From Limnomonas spitsbergensis (taxonomy: Eukaryota; Chlorophyta; Chlorophyceae; Chlamydomonadales): 64,000 nucleotides of DNA. Shown here in pieces: positions 21,801 through 32,626 of the stretch. Position numbers and translations under genes: made by a program. Every line of letters begins with the position of its first letter. The stretch's first letter is position 1. Under the pieces are notes generated by a model. That model was given only the letters and a program-made list of their open reading frames with translations. It was not told the DNA's origin and ran no database searches. Location of the stretch: positions 1,054,001 through 1,118,000 of the forward strand of contig JAYJMM010000072.1 of assembly GCA_037349105.1 (NCBI GenBank), in the 5' to 3' direction.

Positions 21801-24800
21801 TAGCCAAATTATGCCCCACACCCATACCCATAAGAATCTGCACAACCCGCCAGAAATTAATGATGTTTCCCGTCGCGCCGCAATGTTTTTGTTAAAAAAA
21901 CGTTCTAGTGGGGCCAAAGATCATCGGTGATATTGTATTTTAACTTCACGCACAGGGGCAGAAGCTGGCTGCAGGTGCTGTGGAACCTGTAAGGTTAGCA
22001 GCACTTCAGGCTCAAGCCCGCACAGTTCTTTTCCATCCCGCCGGGCCCCCCCAGGAGATTATTAGACCACATCCCGCAGCCACTCCGCACTCCCCGCTAA
22101 ATAATTGAACATGCGTGTAGTCTCAGCGGGATAATGGTACGTGACGTTCCTCCTTAGCAGGCTGTTAAGTCAAGGATCTGCGGGAAAGACTAGGGTACAG
22201 ACGAGAGAAAGAAAGAGCAGGGGGACAGGGTTGCCTGTTTCCAGCGAAAATCGGTATCCTTTGCTGCGGCTTACTAATCGGCGCGGCTGTGAGGCGTCTG
22301 GCAAAAGGCCTCCCTGAAAGAGAAGCCGACCACACGTATAGGAATCCCCATACCTCAACGCCCTCATTAGCTACCAGTCAGTTTCACAACACTCCCAACC
22401 ACTGTTTGGTTCTGGATACCTCAGCTCCACTTCATCAACTGCTTGGCTTTACGCCAGCAGACCTCGCTGCACCAAACCCTCTTTGGGCTACTGGCCATAG
22501 ACGGCCTGAGGACAGGCACTTGAACGAACAATTAAAGACACCAACAGTGTATTATTCATGTCATTATGAAAGCACAGGAGGAAGGACGTGACCCCTCCCT
22601 CCATTGCATTTCAAATGCTCTTAATACAATTAAAGACACACACACACACACACACAAAAGTGCTGTATTGAATTGACTCCTACCTCCAGTGCATCGTGTG
22701 AAGAGGATTTCAAATGCTCGGGACGCAATGCACTAGAGGCGAAGACGACTCATTGGTTCCAATATAAGAAAAGTCAGCATCATTTAATTTCAGACCGTAA
22801 ACCTCGCCACATTCCAACTCGTAAACCCTGGACACAAAAACATTCAGAATGGCCACATTCCAGCTCAAAAACATTAACACCCCACAAAGCAGAGCTCTGC
22901 CCAAAAGAGCCAGCAATGGCACATTTCAACCGACAAACCCTGAACCCTGAGAAATCAGCAGCAGCATGTTTCAGCCCATAAACCCTCAACCCACAACAGT
23001 CATCAGCGCCGCGTTCAGCCACAACAGTCCTCAGCCACAACAGTCATCAGCGCCGCGTTCATAAACCTTCAAACCGGAAAAGCCAGAGTTGCACTAACTC
23101 ATCCCGCCAATCCCCAAAGCTGAACAGTCAGCCTCCCCTAATGTCCAACCATCAATCCTGAACCCGAAACAGTCAGCATCCCCAGATATCAGCCCGCCAA
23201 TCTTAAAACCTTCACCGTCAGCATGCCATTGTGTCCGCCAGTGAAGGCAGCTCTCACGGGTCTGAGGGCACCACATTGGCTAGCTTGAAGATTTACCGGT
23301 ATGCCTGAAATGTAGGCATGAACGACTGCCTTCTGAGTTCATGCCTTCAGCTAATAAGGCATAAACTCTCCCCCCTGAATCATCTTAACAGCACTCACGG
23401 GTCTGAGGGCACCAGGCCAGCCAGGTTTGCGGCGTAGCGCTCAATGGCGGAAGACTGGGCCAACATCTTGCCATCAATCTGCATGACAAACAAGCAGTCG
23501 GGGGTCAAGGGCTTGGAGCTCAAGGAAAGGCCCTAGTATGCCCATCAGGGTGTAGGGTCGATAATTTTTCAATGGTAACGGAGCAGATGTCGCGTTTGTC
23601 TCCAAGCTGCAATGGTCCTTCAAATCCCAAACCTCAGAAAGGGGTTCAATCCCGCCAGAATTAAGCACGATACGTATCATGCTGTATCATGCCGTATCGT
23701 GAAGCCATGTTTACTGGGATGATGTTTCATCCAGGGGGGAGTGTTACTGCCAAGTAGGATCCCGCTGTAATACAGCACGATATATATCGTGACGTATCGT
23801 GCTGCCATAGATACTGGGATGATGTCTCATACCGGATCCTTGCAGCTTGAAGCCTTAGCACGCCCAAGCGTATTTCCATGCCAGTGATCATTCAAGTACA
23901 TGCCAGGCCACCATTGAAAGCGGCCAGCATGGCGGCCACCGCTGGGCCAATCGGAAGGAAACTTGACCAGCTTCCATCCGCTGGGGGAGGGAGGGAGGGA
24001 GGGAGTGCCCACTCTCCAGGTTCCTCTGTATTCCTGTGCATGTAGGAGGCGCTCATAGGCTAGGGAGACGTATCTCTGCCTGCTAGATATCTACAGCACA
24101 CATGAGGTATTCAAATAGTACAAAGCACGCAGGTTCTCCCCAAACTTGCAGGTCCTTTAAATGTGAACTCCCAAGCCATGTAGAGGCCAGACGCACTAAG
24201 CCCCATGTGTGTGGGGCAGACGCAATAAGCCCTGTGTGTGTGTTGAGGGGGGAAGTTGCTCCAGGATTGAATCCTGTCGTCACAGCACACTAGAAATCTA
24301 GCGCTGACCCACTTTGGGGGCTTAAGCTAGGCCAAGACAAATGTGCCATACCAGCGAGTCCCAATCAGAAGGGTCCCATCGATAACGCCACAGTTGTTTT
24401 TAGTGTGGGACAGACTATCTATGAAGGGCCAACAGACGGCCACCACTGGGCACATGGGAAGCAAACCTAGACCATCCTACGGCCTGTGGACCAAGCAGCA
24501 GGGCTTGTTGCACTAGGCCCCCACAGCCCTTGGCCGTTATGTAGCTGAGATTGCAGCTGAGATTTAGACGTACTTAGCCACAGCTTAGCGCCAAGACATG
24601 AACAGTGATCTTCACCTCGAGGACCGGCACTTGGCCGAAAGGCATCTTGGTCTTGAGGTCAGCCCACTCCTCCTTCTTGATGATGTAATCCTCGAAAGGC
24701 ACGCCGGCGTAGTTGAGGAGGATCCTGGACAGCTCAGCCCTTCAGAGGGTCAGAAAGCGATAGGGGTGACACTGGGTTGGCATGTTGCTTGATGATGTAA

Positions 24801-25548
24801 TCCTCAAAAGGCAAGCCGGCCTAGTTGAGGAGGATCCTGGACAGCTCAGCCCTTCAGAGGGTCAGAAAGCAATAGGGGGGACACTGGATTGGCAAGTTGC
24901 TTGAAGATGTAATCCTCAAAAGGCAAGCCGGCGTAGTTGAGGGGGAACTCGATTGGCAAGTTGTTTGAAACATAGTGGAATGAGTTTAGGGCTGCAGTAG
25001 AAGTAGAAGGTTAAGTTCAGGGCTGCTGTTGAAGGTACGAGGTTTAGTTTAGGACAGCGGTACAAGGTAAAGGGTTCCCTTCAGGGCTGCTGCAGACCTG
25101 AGCTTACGTTTTTTGTCGGTTCTATTCCTTATTCATGCATACCGGGTGAACATCAGAGTGCCTGCCGAATTTCCTTCAAGAATGGTGAGATGGATTAGAC
25201 AGCAGCATTCGACGTCTGACGTGTTATGTTACAGGGTTCAGGGTCCAAAGCCTCGTTTTTTTACCATCTTTCTTTCTGCCATGCCCTTCGCCACCCCACC
25301 CAGCTAGCAGCCCTGCACACAAAAATAAGGAAGCTGCGCCCTGAAGGGTCGTGATGCAAAGGGGAACATTGCGACATGAGCCGAGGCCGCGTCCGCATGG
25401 CAATGCCATTTGCATACGGACGCTCACTGTACAGGATTCCTCATGCATGCATTCCGCATGAAACCTCGGGGTCGGGCCAAGTTGCAGCCCTACGCACTCA
25501 CTTCCCGGGGATGCCAAAGTAGATGAGCTTCAGCGATGGTGGCGACAT
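15815..25548 (-). CDS. Glutathione S-transferase, six exons, 219 aa
   Basis: Exons on the minus strand: 25548-25502, 24739-24616, 23478-23399, 21007-20926, 18310-18168, 15998-15815. They total 660 nt (219 codons plus TGA); every intron is GT-AG and all five junctions join in phase. The N-terminal thioredoxin-like domain starts MSPPSLKLIYFGIPGKAE, where Tyr10 fits the catalytic tyrosine of sigma-like soluble GSTs. It contains PFGQVPVLEIDGK (cis-Pro54) and the glutathione-binding AQSSAI (Gln65-Ser66). After the linker VPSDP, the helical C-terminal domain carries NEFITGDKPALVDLAVF (conserved Asp159) and CGFLDGVPKTLFDDYPELKA. The length is normal for the family. It conjugates or reduces electrophiles with glutathione, presumably in the cytosol, since no targeting peptide is seen. 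The introns (0.8-2.6 kb) carry partial copies of the neighbouring exon edges. The gene is divergent from the MYND gene at 26.2 kb. Confidence 0.92.
18022..18112 (-). repeat. Degenerate copy of the 3' edge of GST exon 5
   Basis: This segment of intron 5 matches the end of exon 5 and its donor flank (about 18,157-18,240) at an offset of about 130-135 bp, including CTCGACCAG, GTGATGAACT and GTTGCCAGCAGCGG. The copy lies downstream of the true donor in transcript order and is diverged, so it is probably not used. Confidence 0.8.
18311..20612. other. GST intron 4, unique part with one 80-bp family K element
   Basis: Most of this intron shows no recognisable coding sequence. One copy of dispersed family K lies at 19,431-19,520 (GAAAGGAAGAAAG, then GGCCGAAGCCACATCTGCG). 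Stretches at 18,310-18,540 repeat AGGAGTGCA and AAGCGCG(T)GGATT loosely. The segment 19,060-19,200 is built of degenerate GGTGG and CCAAGGTGG blocks. Confidence 0.5.
20612..20850 (-). repeat. Two tandem copies of the 3' edge of GST exon 4
   Basis: The exon 4 end (20,926-20,978, plus-strand CCTGGATGCCAAAGGACG and ACACATCGCCAAACTCGTTA) recurs at about 20,780-20,845 and, more diverged, at 20,640-20,715. The spacing is about 145 bp and the intron sequence beyond the donor is included in the copied unit. Similarity declines with distance from the real exon. Confidence 0.85.
21294..21491. mobile_element. 198-bp Stowaway-like MITE in GST intron 3
   Basis: The ends AAGTAGATTTGCTTTGCCTTCCC and, inverted, GAGGGAAGGCAAATCAAATCTACGG pair imperfectly over about 28 bases, and TA flanks both sides (21,292-21,293 and 21,492-21,493). 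The whole element aligns with 47,466-47,662, including internal GTTTGGGGTTGAGGGA and GAGGGCAGCAT, so the two are copies of one family. Confidence 0.85.
22780..23070. repeat. Degenerate tandem repeats in GST intron 3
   Basis: Loose repeats of CACATTCCAACTCGTAAACC and CCACAACAGTCATCAGCGCC types occupy about 290 bases. A (CA)n microsatellite lies just upstream at 22,634-22,657. Another (GGGA)n tract is at 23,988-24,005 in intron 2. Confidence 0.6.
23258..23285 (-). repeat. Copy of the 3' edge of GST exon 3
   Basis: CTCACGGGTCTGAGGGCACC at 23,262 repeats the exon 3 end with its donor (23,394-23,413), at an offset of about 131 bp. The copy keeps the exon bases for PSDP plus the donor GTGAGA. Confidence 0.8.
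24740..24963 (-). repeat. Two extra tandem copies of the 5' edge of GST exon 2
   Basis: The real junction unit (about 24,677-24,787) is followed upstream in the transcript by one full (24,788-24,899) and one partial (24,900-24,963) copy with a period of about 112 bp. Each copy spans the first codons of exon 2; the full copy also carries the acceptor region. The full copy has a nonsense change where the exon encodes Tyr26 (TAC to TAG), so a transcript using its acceptor would terminate. Confidence 0.9.
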
Positions 25549-26190
25549 TGCTTGAGCTGCAGCACGCAGAAACGAGTTGGCAACATGGCGGTGATGGCAC
25601 ATTCAGAAGGCAGCAGGGCAGCTGACCATGAGCCAGCACCAGTCAAGAATGCCTGTCAGAGTTCCAAGGTTTCCATGAAGGACAGAAGGAGCCATGGTCC
25701 ATGAAACGACCCAATTGAGGTGACCATTCCTGGGCCAACACCTATCGGCATGGAGGGTCGGACATGACAGGACAGACCAGACCACCGGTTCGGACCCGTA
25801 TGTCTCGGGTATCATCCCGTTGGGAAATGCATGGAATGCAACCGGGATGGGAAATTCTGGTAGAGGCGGGGAGGCTCCCGGTATCGAGCCATACACCCAT
25901 CTTCATCCCCCCCGCCCAACCTGCAGATGCATGGCGAACAAGGACGCTGGGTCGGACGTTCGGTCGATATTTTGAGAAGCTCGAGACCGGATCAAGGCGC
26001 TGTGATGCGATGGATCGTTGAATGTGACGGCAATGAATCTGCATAATGGCTAAGCTCAGGTTTAAAATTGGGATCAAGGGTTATGAGGGCCACAACGGGA
26101 TGAAGCTTTCTATTGCAATCAATGAAATATAAAAGTAACCGCTAATAACCAAGTCTCCGTACCCACGGCATCTCTGCCCCTCTGGCACCC
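25549..26190. promoter_or_regulatory. Divergent intergenic region between GST and MYND genes
   Basis: About 640 bases separate the GST start codon (minus strand, 25,548) from the earliest ATG of the plus-strand MYND gene (26,191). Head-to-head spacing this short suggests a shared promoter region. No defined box was identified, so this is an inference from gene order only. Confidence 0.4.
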
Positions 26191-29100
26191 ATGTGCACCC
26201 ACCCGCCACCCCCACATTTCACATGCCTCTCTAGAGCGATATGTTTCATCGGCGTTCTCTTATCTTATCTTCCTGTTCCTTGGAGCAGGGGAGCCACAAC
26301 TCTAACAGGCGTTTTCCAGGCCCTCTTTTTCTTCGCCATCCTCAACAACCAAGTGGGAAGTGCTGCCCTTGGCGTGAGCACTGATGACATCATGGAGCTC
26401 TACTGCACCTGTTTGACATACCTAATTCCCCATGTCCGCAAATGGCTAGAGGCTGACAGCAGCGCGCGATGGTTCATGAATCACAGCCCTCGATGGTTCA
26501 TGAATCACGGCCCTCCAAACTTTGGGTCCGTTATCTTGGTAGCCTAGAAAATACTCTGCGTGATCCATTGCTTCCCCCAGCGGTCTGCAGGCTGCTGCCG
26601 CCTCTGCTGGTACAGTCCTTCCAGCTGGCTAGGGACATCTATGCCAAGACACTGCCAGAGGATCTGATGTTGGCTGAACAGATCTACACTCTTGGCCTGA
26701 GCCTCCCTCTCAATGTCTTCCATCCATTTCTGAGGAACGGAGGCGGATCCATCCAGGTGTGGCCGTACCGATGCGCGCTGCAGACCATCCAGATTGCACT
26801 GCTGCCGGAAACCTGCCTTTTAATCCCACCTTCATAGCCAATTGAGCCGGAAGCGAGCATGGAAAGCCTGAGGTCTTATCTGTCCACAGCGAAACACAAT
26901 CTGTTGATATGTGCAGTGGACGTGTTGCGCACATTTTTGCCAGGTGGGTGATCATGCCGCAATATATTGTTCCCAGATTTGTTCGGGTTCAGCCCTCCTA
27001 ACCAAGACATGTTCTGATTACGCCCTCTTAGCCAAGCTCCAGTGCTTTGCCACATTCATTTGCGTCAGCACATATGGTGACGTCCAGCATTATGTCATTG
27101 TGTGCGCAAATTTCCCCAACCAGTGTCCCAACCAGTGTCCCAACCAGTGTCCCAACCAGTGTCCCAACCAGTGTCCCAACCAGTGTCCCAACCAGTTTCC
27201 CAACCAGTGTCCCAACCAGTGTCCCAACCAGTGTCCCAACCAGTGTCCCAACCAGTGTCCCAACCAGTGTCCCAACCAGTGTCCCAACCAGTGTCCCAAC
27301 CAGTGTCCCAACCAGTGTCCCAACCAGTGTCCCAACCAGTGTCCCAACCAGTGTCCCAACCAGTGTCCCAACCAGTGTCCCAACCAGTGTCCCAACCAGT
27401 GTCCCAACCAGTTTCCCAACCAGTGTCCCAACCAGTGTCCCAACCAGTGTCCCAACCAGTGTCCCAACCAGTGTCCCAACCAGTGTCCCAACCAGTTTCC
27501 CAACCAGTGTCCCAACCAGTGTCCCAACCAGTGTCCCAACCAGTGTCCCAACCAGTGTCCCAACCAGTTTCCCAACCAGTGTCCCAACCAGTGTCCCAAC
27601 CAGTGTCCCAACCAGTGTCCCAACCAGTGTCCCAACCAGTGTCCCAACCAGTGTCCCAACCAGTGTCCCAACCAGTGTCCCAACCAGTGTCCCAACCAGT
27701 GTCCCAACCAGTGTCCCAACCAGTGTCCCAACCAGTGCCCCAACCAGTGTCCCAACCAGTGTCCCAACCAGTGTCCCAACCAGTGTCCCAACCAGTGTCC
27801 CAACCAGTGTCCCAACCAGTGTCCCAACCAGTGTCCCAACCAGTGTCCCAACCAGTGTCCCAACCAGTTTCCCAACCAGTGTCCCAACCAGTGTCCCAAC
27901 CAGTGTCCCAACCAGTGTCCCAACCAGTGTCCCAACCGGTGTCCCAACCAGTTTCCCAACCAGTGTCCCAACCAGTGTCCCAACCAGTGTCCCAACCAGT
28001 GTCCCAACCAGTGTCCCAACCAGTGTCCCAACCAGTGTCCCAACCAGTGTCCCAACCAGTGTCCCAACCAGTGTCCCAACCAGTGTCCCAACCAGTGTCC
28101 CAACCAGTGTCCCAACCAGTTTCCCAACCAGTGTCCCAACCAGTGTCCCAACCAGTGTCCCAACCAGTGTCCCAACCAGTGTCCCAACCAGTGTCCCAAC
28201 CAGTTTCCCAACCAGTGTCCCAACCAGTGTCCCAACCAGTGTCCCAACCAGTGTCCCAACCAGTGTCCCAACCAGTGTCCCAACCAGTGTCCCAACCAGT
28301 GTCCCAACCAGTGTCCCAACCAGTGTCCCAACCAGTGTCCCAACCAGTGTCCCAACCAGTGTCCCAACCAGTGTCCCAACCAGTGTCCCAACCAGTGCCC
28401 CAACCAGTGTCCCAACCAGTGTCCCAACCAGTGTCCCAACCAGTGTCCCAACCAGTGTCCCAACCAGTGTCCCAACCAGTGTCCCAACCAGTGTCCCAAC
28501 CAGTGTCCCAACCAGTGTCCCAACCAGTTTCCCAACCAGTGTCCCAACCAGTGTCCCAACCAGTGTCCCAACCAGTGTCCCAACCAGTGTCCCAACCAGT
28601 TTCCCAACCAGTGTCCCAACCAGTGTCCCAACCAGTTTCCCAACCAGTGTCCCAACCAGTGTCCCAACCAGTGTCCCAACCAGTGTCCCAACCAGTGTCC
28701 CAACCAGTGTCCCAACCAGTGTCCCAACCAGTGTCCCAACCAGTGTCCCAACCAGTGTCCCAACCAGTGCCCCTGGACCTGTTTTTGCCTCTCAAATTAT
28801 ATTTTATGTGATGCAGCGCCCTGCTGCGTTCGTGTTCAGTATGTCCTCGTGTGTCATAAATCCTACCTCACTCTTTTATACTCATGCCCACCCCTCGATG
28901 TCAACCATGTCCTTGACACAGAGCTATTGAGGCCGCAACAATTGTGGGCCCTTATGTGCTTGATGGAGGGGACGCTGCGCCTCACAGCCCCTCACCTTAC
29001 AGGTGATACGTTGACTTGCTTAGGGGAAGCTCTGATGAAGCCAGCCTGGAATTGCGTGATGTGGGCGAAGGCCTTTCCGGCCACATTGCTGCTCTGCCTT

Positions 29101-31680
29101 CCCCATGCCTGCCGGAGCAGCTGTGCTCAAGCCTGCTGAGAATGGTCAGCATATGCCTGACTCTGGCCAAAGCTGTGGCGCTTTTTCCAACTGAGTTGGA
29201 CAACACAGGCCCTCAATTCACTAGGGATGCTCTGGACTCCGCCTTGGGTAGCTGTGGTGTCTCTCTGGACGCAGGACAGGCTTGGGTCCTGCCCGCGGGC
29301 ATGCGTTCCTTGAACGGAAGGGCTGCCCTGCTTGTTCCGGCCTGCTGCAGCCTGCTGGCTAGAATCCTGCCAAGTACAGCGCTGGAATGTGGCATTGTTG
29401 CAGCACCTTCCAGCGGTACAGCAACAATGGCCAGCAGTACAGCGCCTGCCAGTGGCGCAGTTCCCAGCGCCAGTGAAGAACCTGCCAGCAGCACAGCACC
29501 TGTCTGCGCTGCCGCAGCACCTGCCAGCGGTACAGCTCCTGCCGCAGCACAGCACCTGCCAGCAGCAGAGCTCCTACCAGTGGTACAGCACCTGCCAGTG
29601 GTACAGCTCCTGCCAGCAGTACAGCACCTGCCAGCAGTACAGCTCATGTTAGTGGTACAGTACCTGTCAGCGGTACAGCTCCTGCCTGCACTGCTGTAGC
29701 ATCTGCCAGCGGTACGGCACCTGCCAGCAGTACAGCTCCTGCCTGCGCAACTGCAGCACCTGCCAGCGGTACAGCTCCTGTCTGCACTGCTGTAGCATCT
29801 ACCAGCGGTACATCACCTGTCAGCGGTACAGCCCCTGTCTGCACTGCTGAAGCAACTGCCAGTGGTACAGCAACTGTCAGCGGTGCAGCTCCTGTCTGCG
29901 CAGCCACAGTACCTGCCAGCGGTACAGCTCCTGCCTGTGCTGCTGCTGCTGCACCTGCCAATGGCACAGCATCGCCTGCGTGCTTTACAGCTGACGTGGC
30001 GGGTGTTGCTGTACTTCAGTCTTTAACTGCAGTATGGCTGACTGCTTTTGACGATAATTCTAGGGGCCGTCTAGGGGCCGTCTAGGGGCCGTCTAGAGGC
30101 CGTCTAGGGGCCGTCTGGGGGCCATCTGGGGGCCGTCTGGAGGCCGTCTGGGGGCCGTCTAGGGGCCGTCTGGGGGCCGTCTGGGGGCCGTCTAGGGGCC
30201 GTCTAGGGGCCGTCTGGGGGCCGTCTAGGGGCCGTCTAGGGGCCATCTAGAGGCCGTCTAGGGGCCGTCTGGGGGCTGTCTAGGGACCGTCTAGGGGCCG
30301 TCTAGGGGCTGTCTGGGGGCCGTCTGGGGGCCGTCTAGGGGCCGTCTAGGGGCCATCTGGGGGCCGTCTGGGGGCCGTCTGGGGGCCGTCTAGGGGCCGT
30401 CTAGGGGCCGCCTAGGGGCCGTCTAGGGGCCGTCTGGGGGCCGTCTAGGGGCCGCCTAGGGGCCGTCGGCCTCACTTGCTTATGCTTCCGAGAGATCCGT
30501 AGCCTGTGCGTTGGCATTTCAGCCCCACAGCTGTGTCTGTCTGCTTTGCTGACCGATCTCGTGTGGATCAGCATCCAGTTCACCAGCAAGCTGCTGCATC
30601 AGGCCTGGCAGCTGTCTACTCCATCTGCGTCACCCGGTGGGAAGCCTAACCTTGCTGAGGCTGCTGCGCAGAGAGGGGGACATCACCTGCTGGCCTTGGA
30701 GGTGGCAGCCGTCATGGCCTTGCTGGTGGATAGCCTGGCGTGCACAGCATCGGGTGAGCAGCCCTTCCGCAGCGTCCGGCAGCACTGGAAGCTTGGCTAT
30801 ACCCAGCTATGGGCTGATGTTGCATCAGAATGTTACGCACTGCTGGAATCCGGCCTGCTGGCCGAAGAGATGGACAGCCCGCCCAGGTTCTGATACATGG
30901 CCGCTAAGATGCAGGGTCATCCTGATGAGCGGGATCCTTCAGGCCCCGAGCCGTCCAGCTCTTCGGTGGCAGAGCTGTTAGAGGCTGAGGGGAGCTCTGT
31001 GGTGCAAGCTGCCCTATTAAAGGTCCTGGGCAGTGAGGTGTGGGAGGTGCTGCTGGGATGCATGCCTGATACAATGCCGGTGGTCGTGTCTGTGAGCACT
31101 TGCTGCCATCAGCTGCTGATTCCGCTCAAGCATCTGCTTCAATGGCCTGGATGCGCTCTTTGCAGAGGCTGGGGCCCTGGTCAGTGGTCTGACTCTCCTT
31201 CGTCTGAGCCTTGGCCCCGCAGGTGTGAGCCAAGGTCCTGGGTTGAGTATCGCACCCGCAGCGAACCCCCGTGGCATCAAGGAGGCTGGCCTTGGCCTGC
31301 TTAAGCTGCTGAGGGAAATCCTGCTCTAAGGGCAGGGTACGATGCAGACAGAGGGGGGAGGCAGTGCATCAGCTGCTCCCTCACCCCTGGCACTGGCCCA
31401 GCTTGGAGGCAGTGGCGTGGCTGATGGCAGCAGCTGGGAGCTAGTCCGGGCAGAGTTTCTGCAGGGCTTGCCTGAGGACTTATGGGGCACCGGGCCCTGC
31501 TGCAGCCCCGCCTGCCTCCAGATGGGCGGCCCGTGTGAGATGACTGTCAAGACGCTGGCGTGCGCCGGCGGGTGCGGGGCGAGGTATTGCTGTGAGGCCT
31601 GCCAGGTGCAGGCGTGGAGTGGTGGGCACATGAAAAATTGCGACGCCATGAAGGAGATGAGGGGCAGGTGGCAGGCTTGA
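26191..31680 (+). CDS. MYND-type zinc finger protein, multi-exon, structure partly resolved
   Basis: Coding-like segments in order: 26320 (after TTTTCCAG; or from ATG 26191) to about 26471 or 26525; about 26591-26755; 28924 to about 29003; 29016 to about 29990; about 30468-30892; 30919 to about 31136; about 31137-31312; 31331-31680 (stop TGA). They are leucine/alanine-rich helical stretches (e.g. VQSFQLARDIYAKTLPEDLM, ALEVAAVMALLVDSLACTA). The last exon ends in a MYND finger: CCSPAC, LACAGGC, RYCCEACQ, WSGGHMKNC. Proteins of this plan, a long helical part with a C-terminal MYND, are common in green algae with unknown partners. Not all junctions can be joined: frames change near 29,010 and 31,137 without a plausible intron. 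It is either a gene with unusual splicing or one beginning to decay. Three satellites lie inside it. Confidence 0.6.
27109..28769 (+). repeat. 12-bp satellite in the MYND gene, about 138 units
   Basis: About 1.66 kb of CCAACCAGTGTC repeats without indels. Because 12 is a multiple of 3, all frames stay open: (CPNQ)n, (VPTS)n, (VSQP)n on plus and (LGHW)n, (WDTG)n on minus. Variants (CAGTTT, CAGTGCCC) recur with an offset of 660 bp (27,733/28,393 and 27,865/28,525), showing a higher-order duplication of 55 units. It most likely lies in the intron between donor CAG-GTGTGG (26,756) and the segment at 28,924. Confidence 0.9.
29400..29990 (+). repeat. 18-bp repeats coding Pro/Ala/Ser/Gly/Thr-rich sequence
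   Basis: Degenerate units of the CCTGCCAGCGGTACAGCT type translate as PASGTA repeats. The frame open from 29,016 runs into the array. A second long open frame (ASGTAPACTAVAS..., about 29,685-30,070) leaves it and ends with VLQSLTAVWLTAFDDN. The two differ in phase, so an indel within the array, or splicing, must be invoked. It is probably a low-complexity linker in the MYND protein. Confidence 0.7.
30060..30472 (+). repeat. 10-bp satellite with repeated acceptor-like CTAG
   Basis: About 41 units of GGGGCCGTCT with A or G variation lie immediately before the coding segment VGLTCLCFREIRSL, whose first bases (GGGGCCGTCGGCC) look like the last unit. CTAG before GGGGCC makes each unit a potential 3' splice site. 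The frame upstream meets TAG at the start of the array, so the array is probably intronic. Confidence 0.85.
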
Positions 31681-32626
31681 CGACACCCGCCGGTAGCGGG
31701 GCTACCTGCTGCAGCTGGTAGCAAGGCAGATTTGTGTGCGGCAGACAGTGTCAGGGTGGGCGATAAGGAGGGCACATGGTAGCAACGCCCTATCGGTGAG
31801 ATTACTCAAGACCTATTTTTATAAATACCGGTATTATCTGAAATTGGAGGGACAGGCCCATGGAGAAGCAACTCTGCTGAGCCTGGAACGTCATACGGTG
31901 TGGTTCCTTTGTAAATAAATGACGGTCCATGTGTAACTGACGGTTCATGTGTAACTCATGTTGTTAGGAGCAAACCTCAGTTTATTTCTGGCCTGTTTGG
32001 TCTCGGACATTCCATTGTCCAGAGGCGGTCAATCGATAGGGCAACTCTGTGAAGTCATGCGGGCATCTAGCATGTGACAACCCCTTACCGGTAATCATTT
32101 CATTTGTTTTTAAATGTTTTTATATTGCCCTTCATAGCAGCCCTATATTATTTGTATGTTTTGATACCGTAGGAACTGGCAGGTTGACCTTTACCCGCTG
32201 GGTTTATTTTCTCTCTCCCGTCGTACTAGTGTGTGGTACGCTTGCTTTAAATACGTCAGCGTCTGATCACCGGTCAATTACTATCTTTGTGTTATATGTT
32301 GTTGTACCGGAGGGGATGATGGGGGGACAGCTTAGTTGCTTAGTTCACACTTCACATCTATCAAGGCCTTTTTTGCTTGTGCATGGCAAGCTATGTCTGA
32401 TTTTCTTCACCGGTATGAGGGTGATAAATGTGCAAAAATATGGTATTCGTCATTTTCCTAATTTCAGTAGTTTGAGTAATTGGTTGAGTGGCTGTGTTGT
32501 TTTGTTATCTGTCTATAATCACTCTGCGTGTTGGATTGGACTAGGAGCAATATGTTCCTCTTGAGTTTTTCGATGTCGGACAGGACGAGGGACTGACATG
32601 TACAAATCTTAACGAGTTTCTAGAGA
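31681..32626. other. Downstream region of the MYND gene
   Basis: No coding segment is recognised. TTTGTAAATAAATG at about 31,910-31,923 includes TGTAA, the usual poly(A) signal of green algae, about 230 bases after the stop codon. Two near-identical GACGGT(C/T)CATGTGTAACT strings follow. The 171-codon frame at 32,049-32,564 has no similarity that I recognise. Confidence 0.4.

Noticed and set aside
26911..29139. 742-, 627-, 569-, 566- and 557-codon frames over the 12-bp array
   Set aside because: They are created by a 12-bp unit free of stops in several frames on both strands; the array is most simply intronic.
32049..32564. 171-codon frame as a membrane protein
   Set aside because: It is hydrophobic because the stretch is T-rich on that strand; no homology, start context or splice support.
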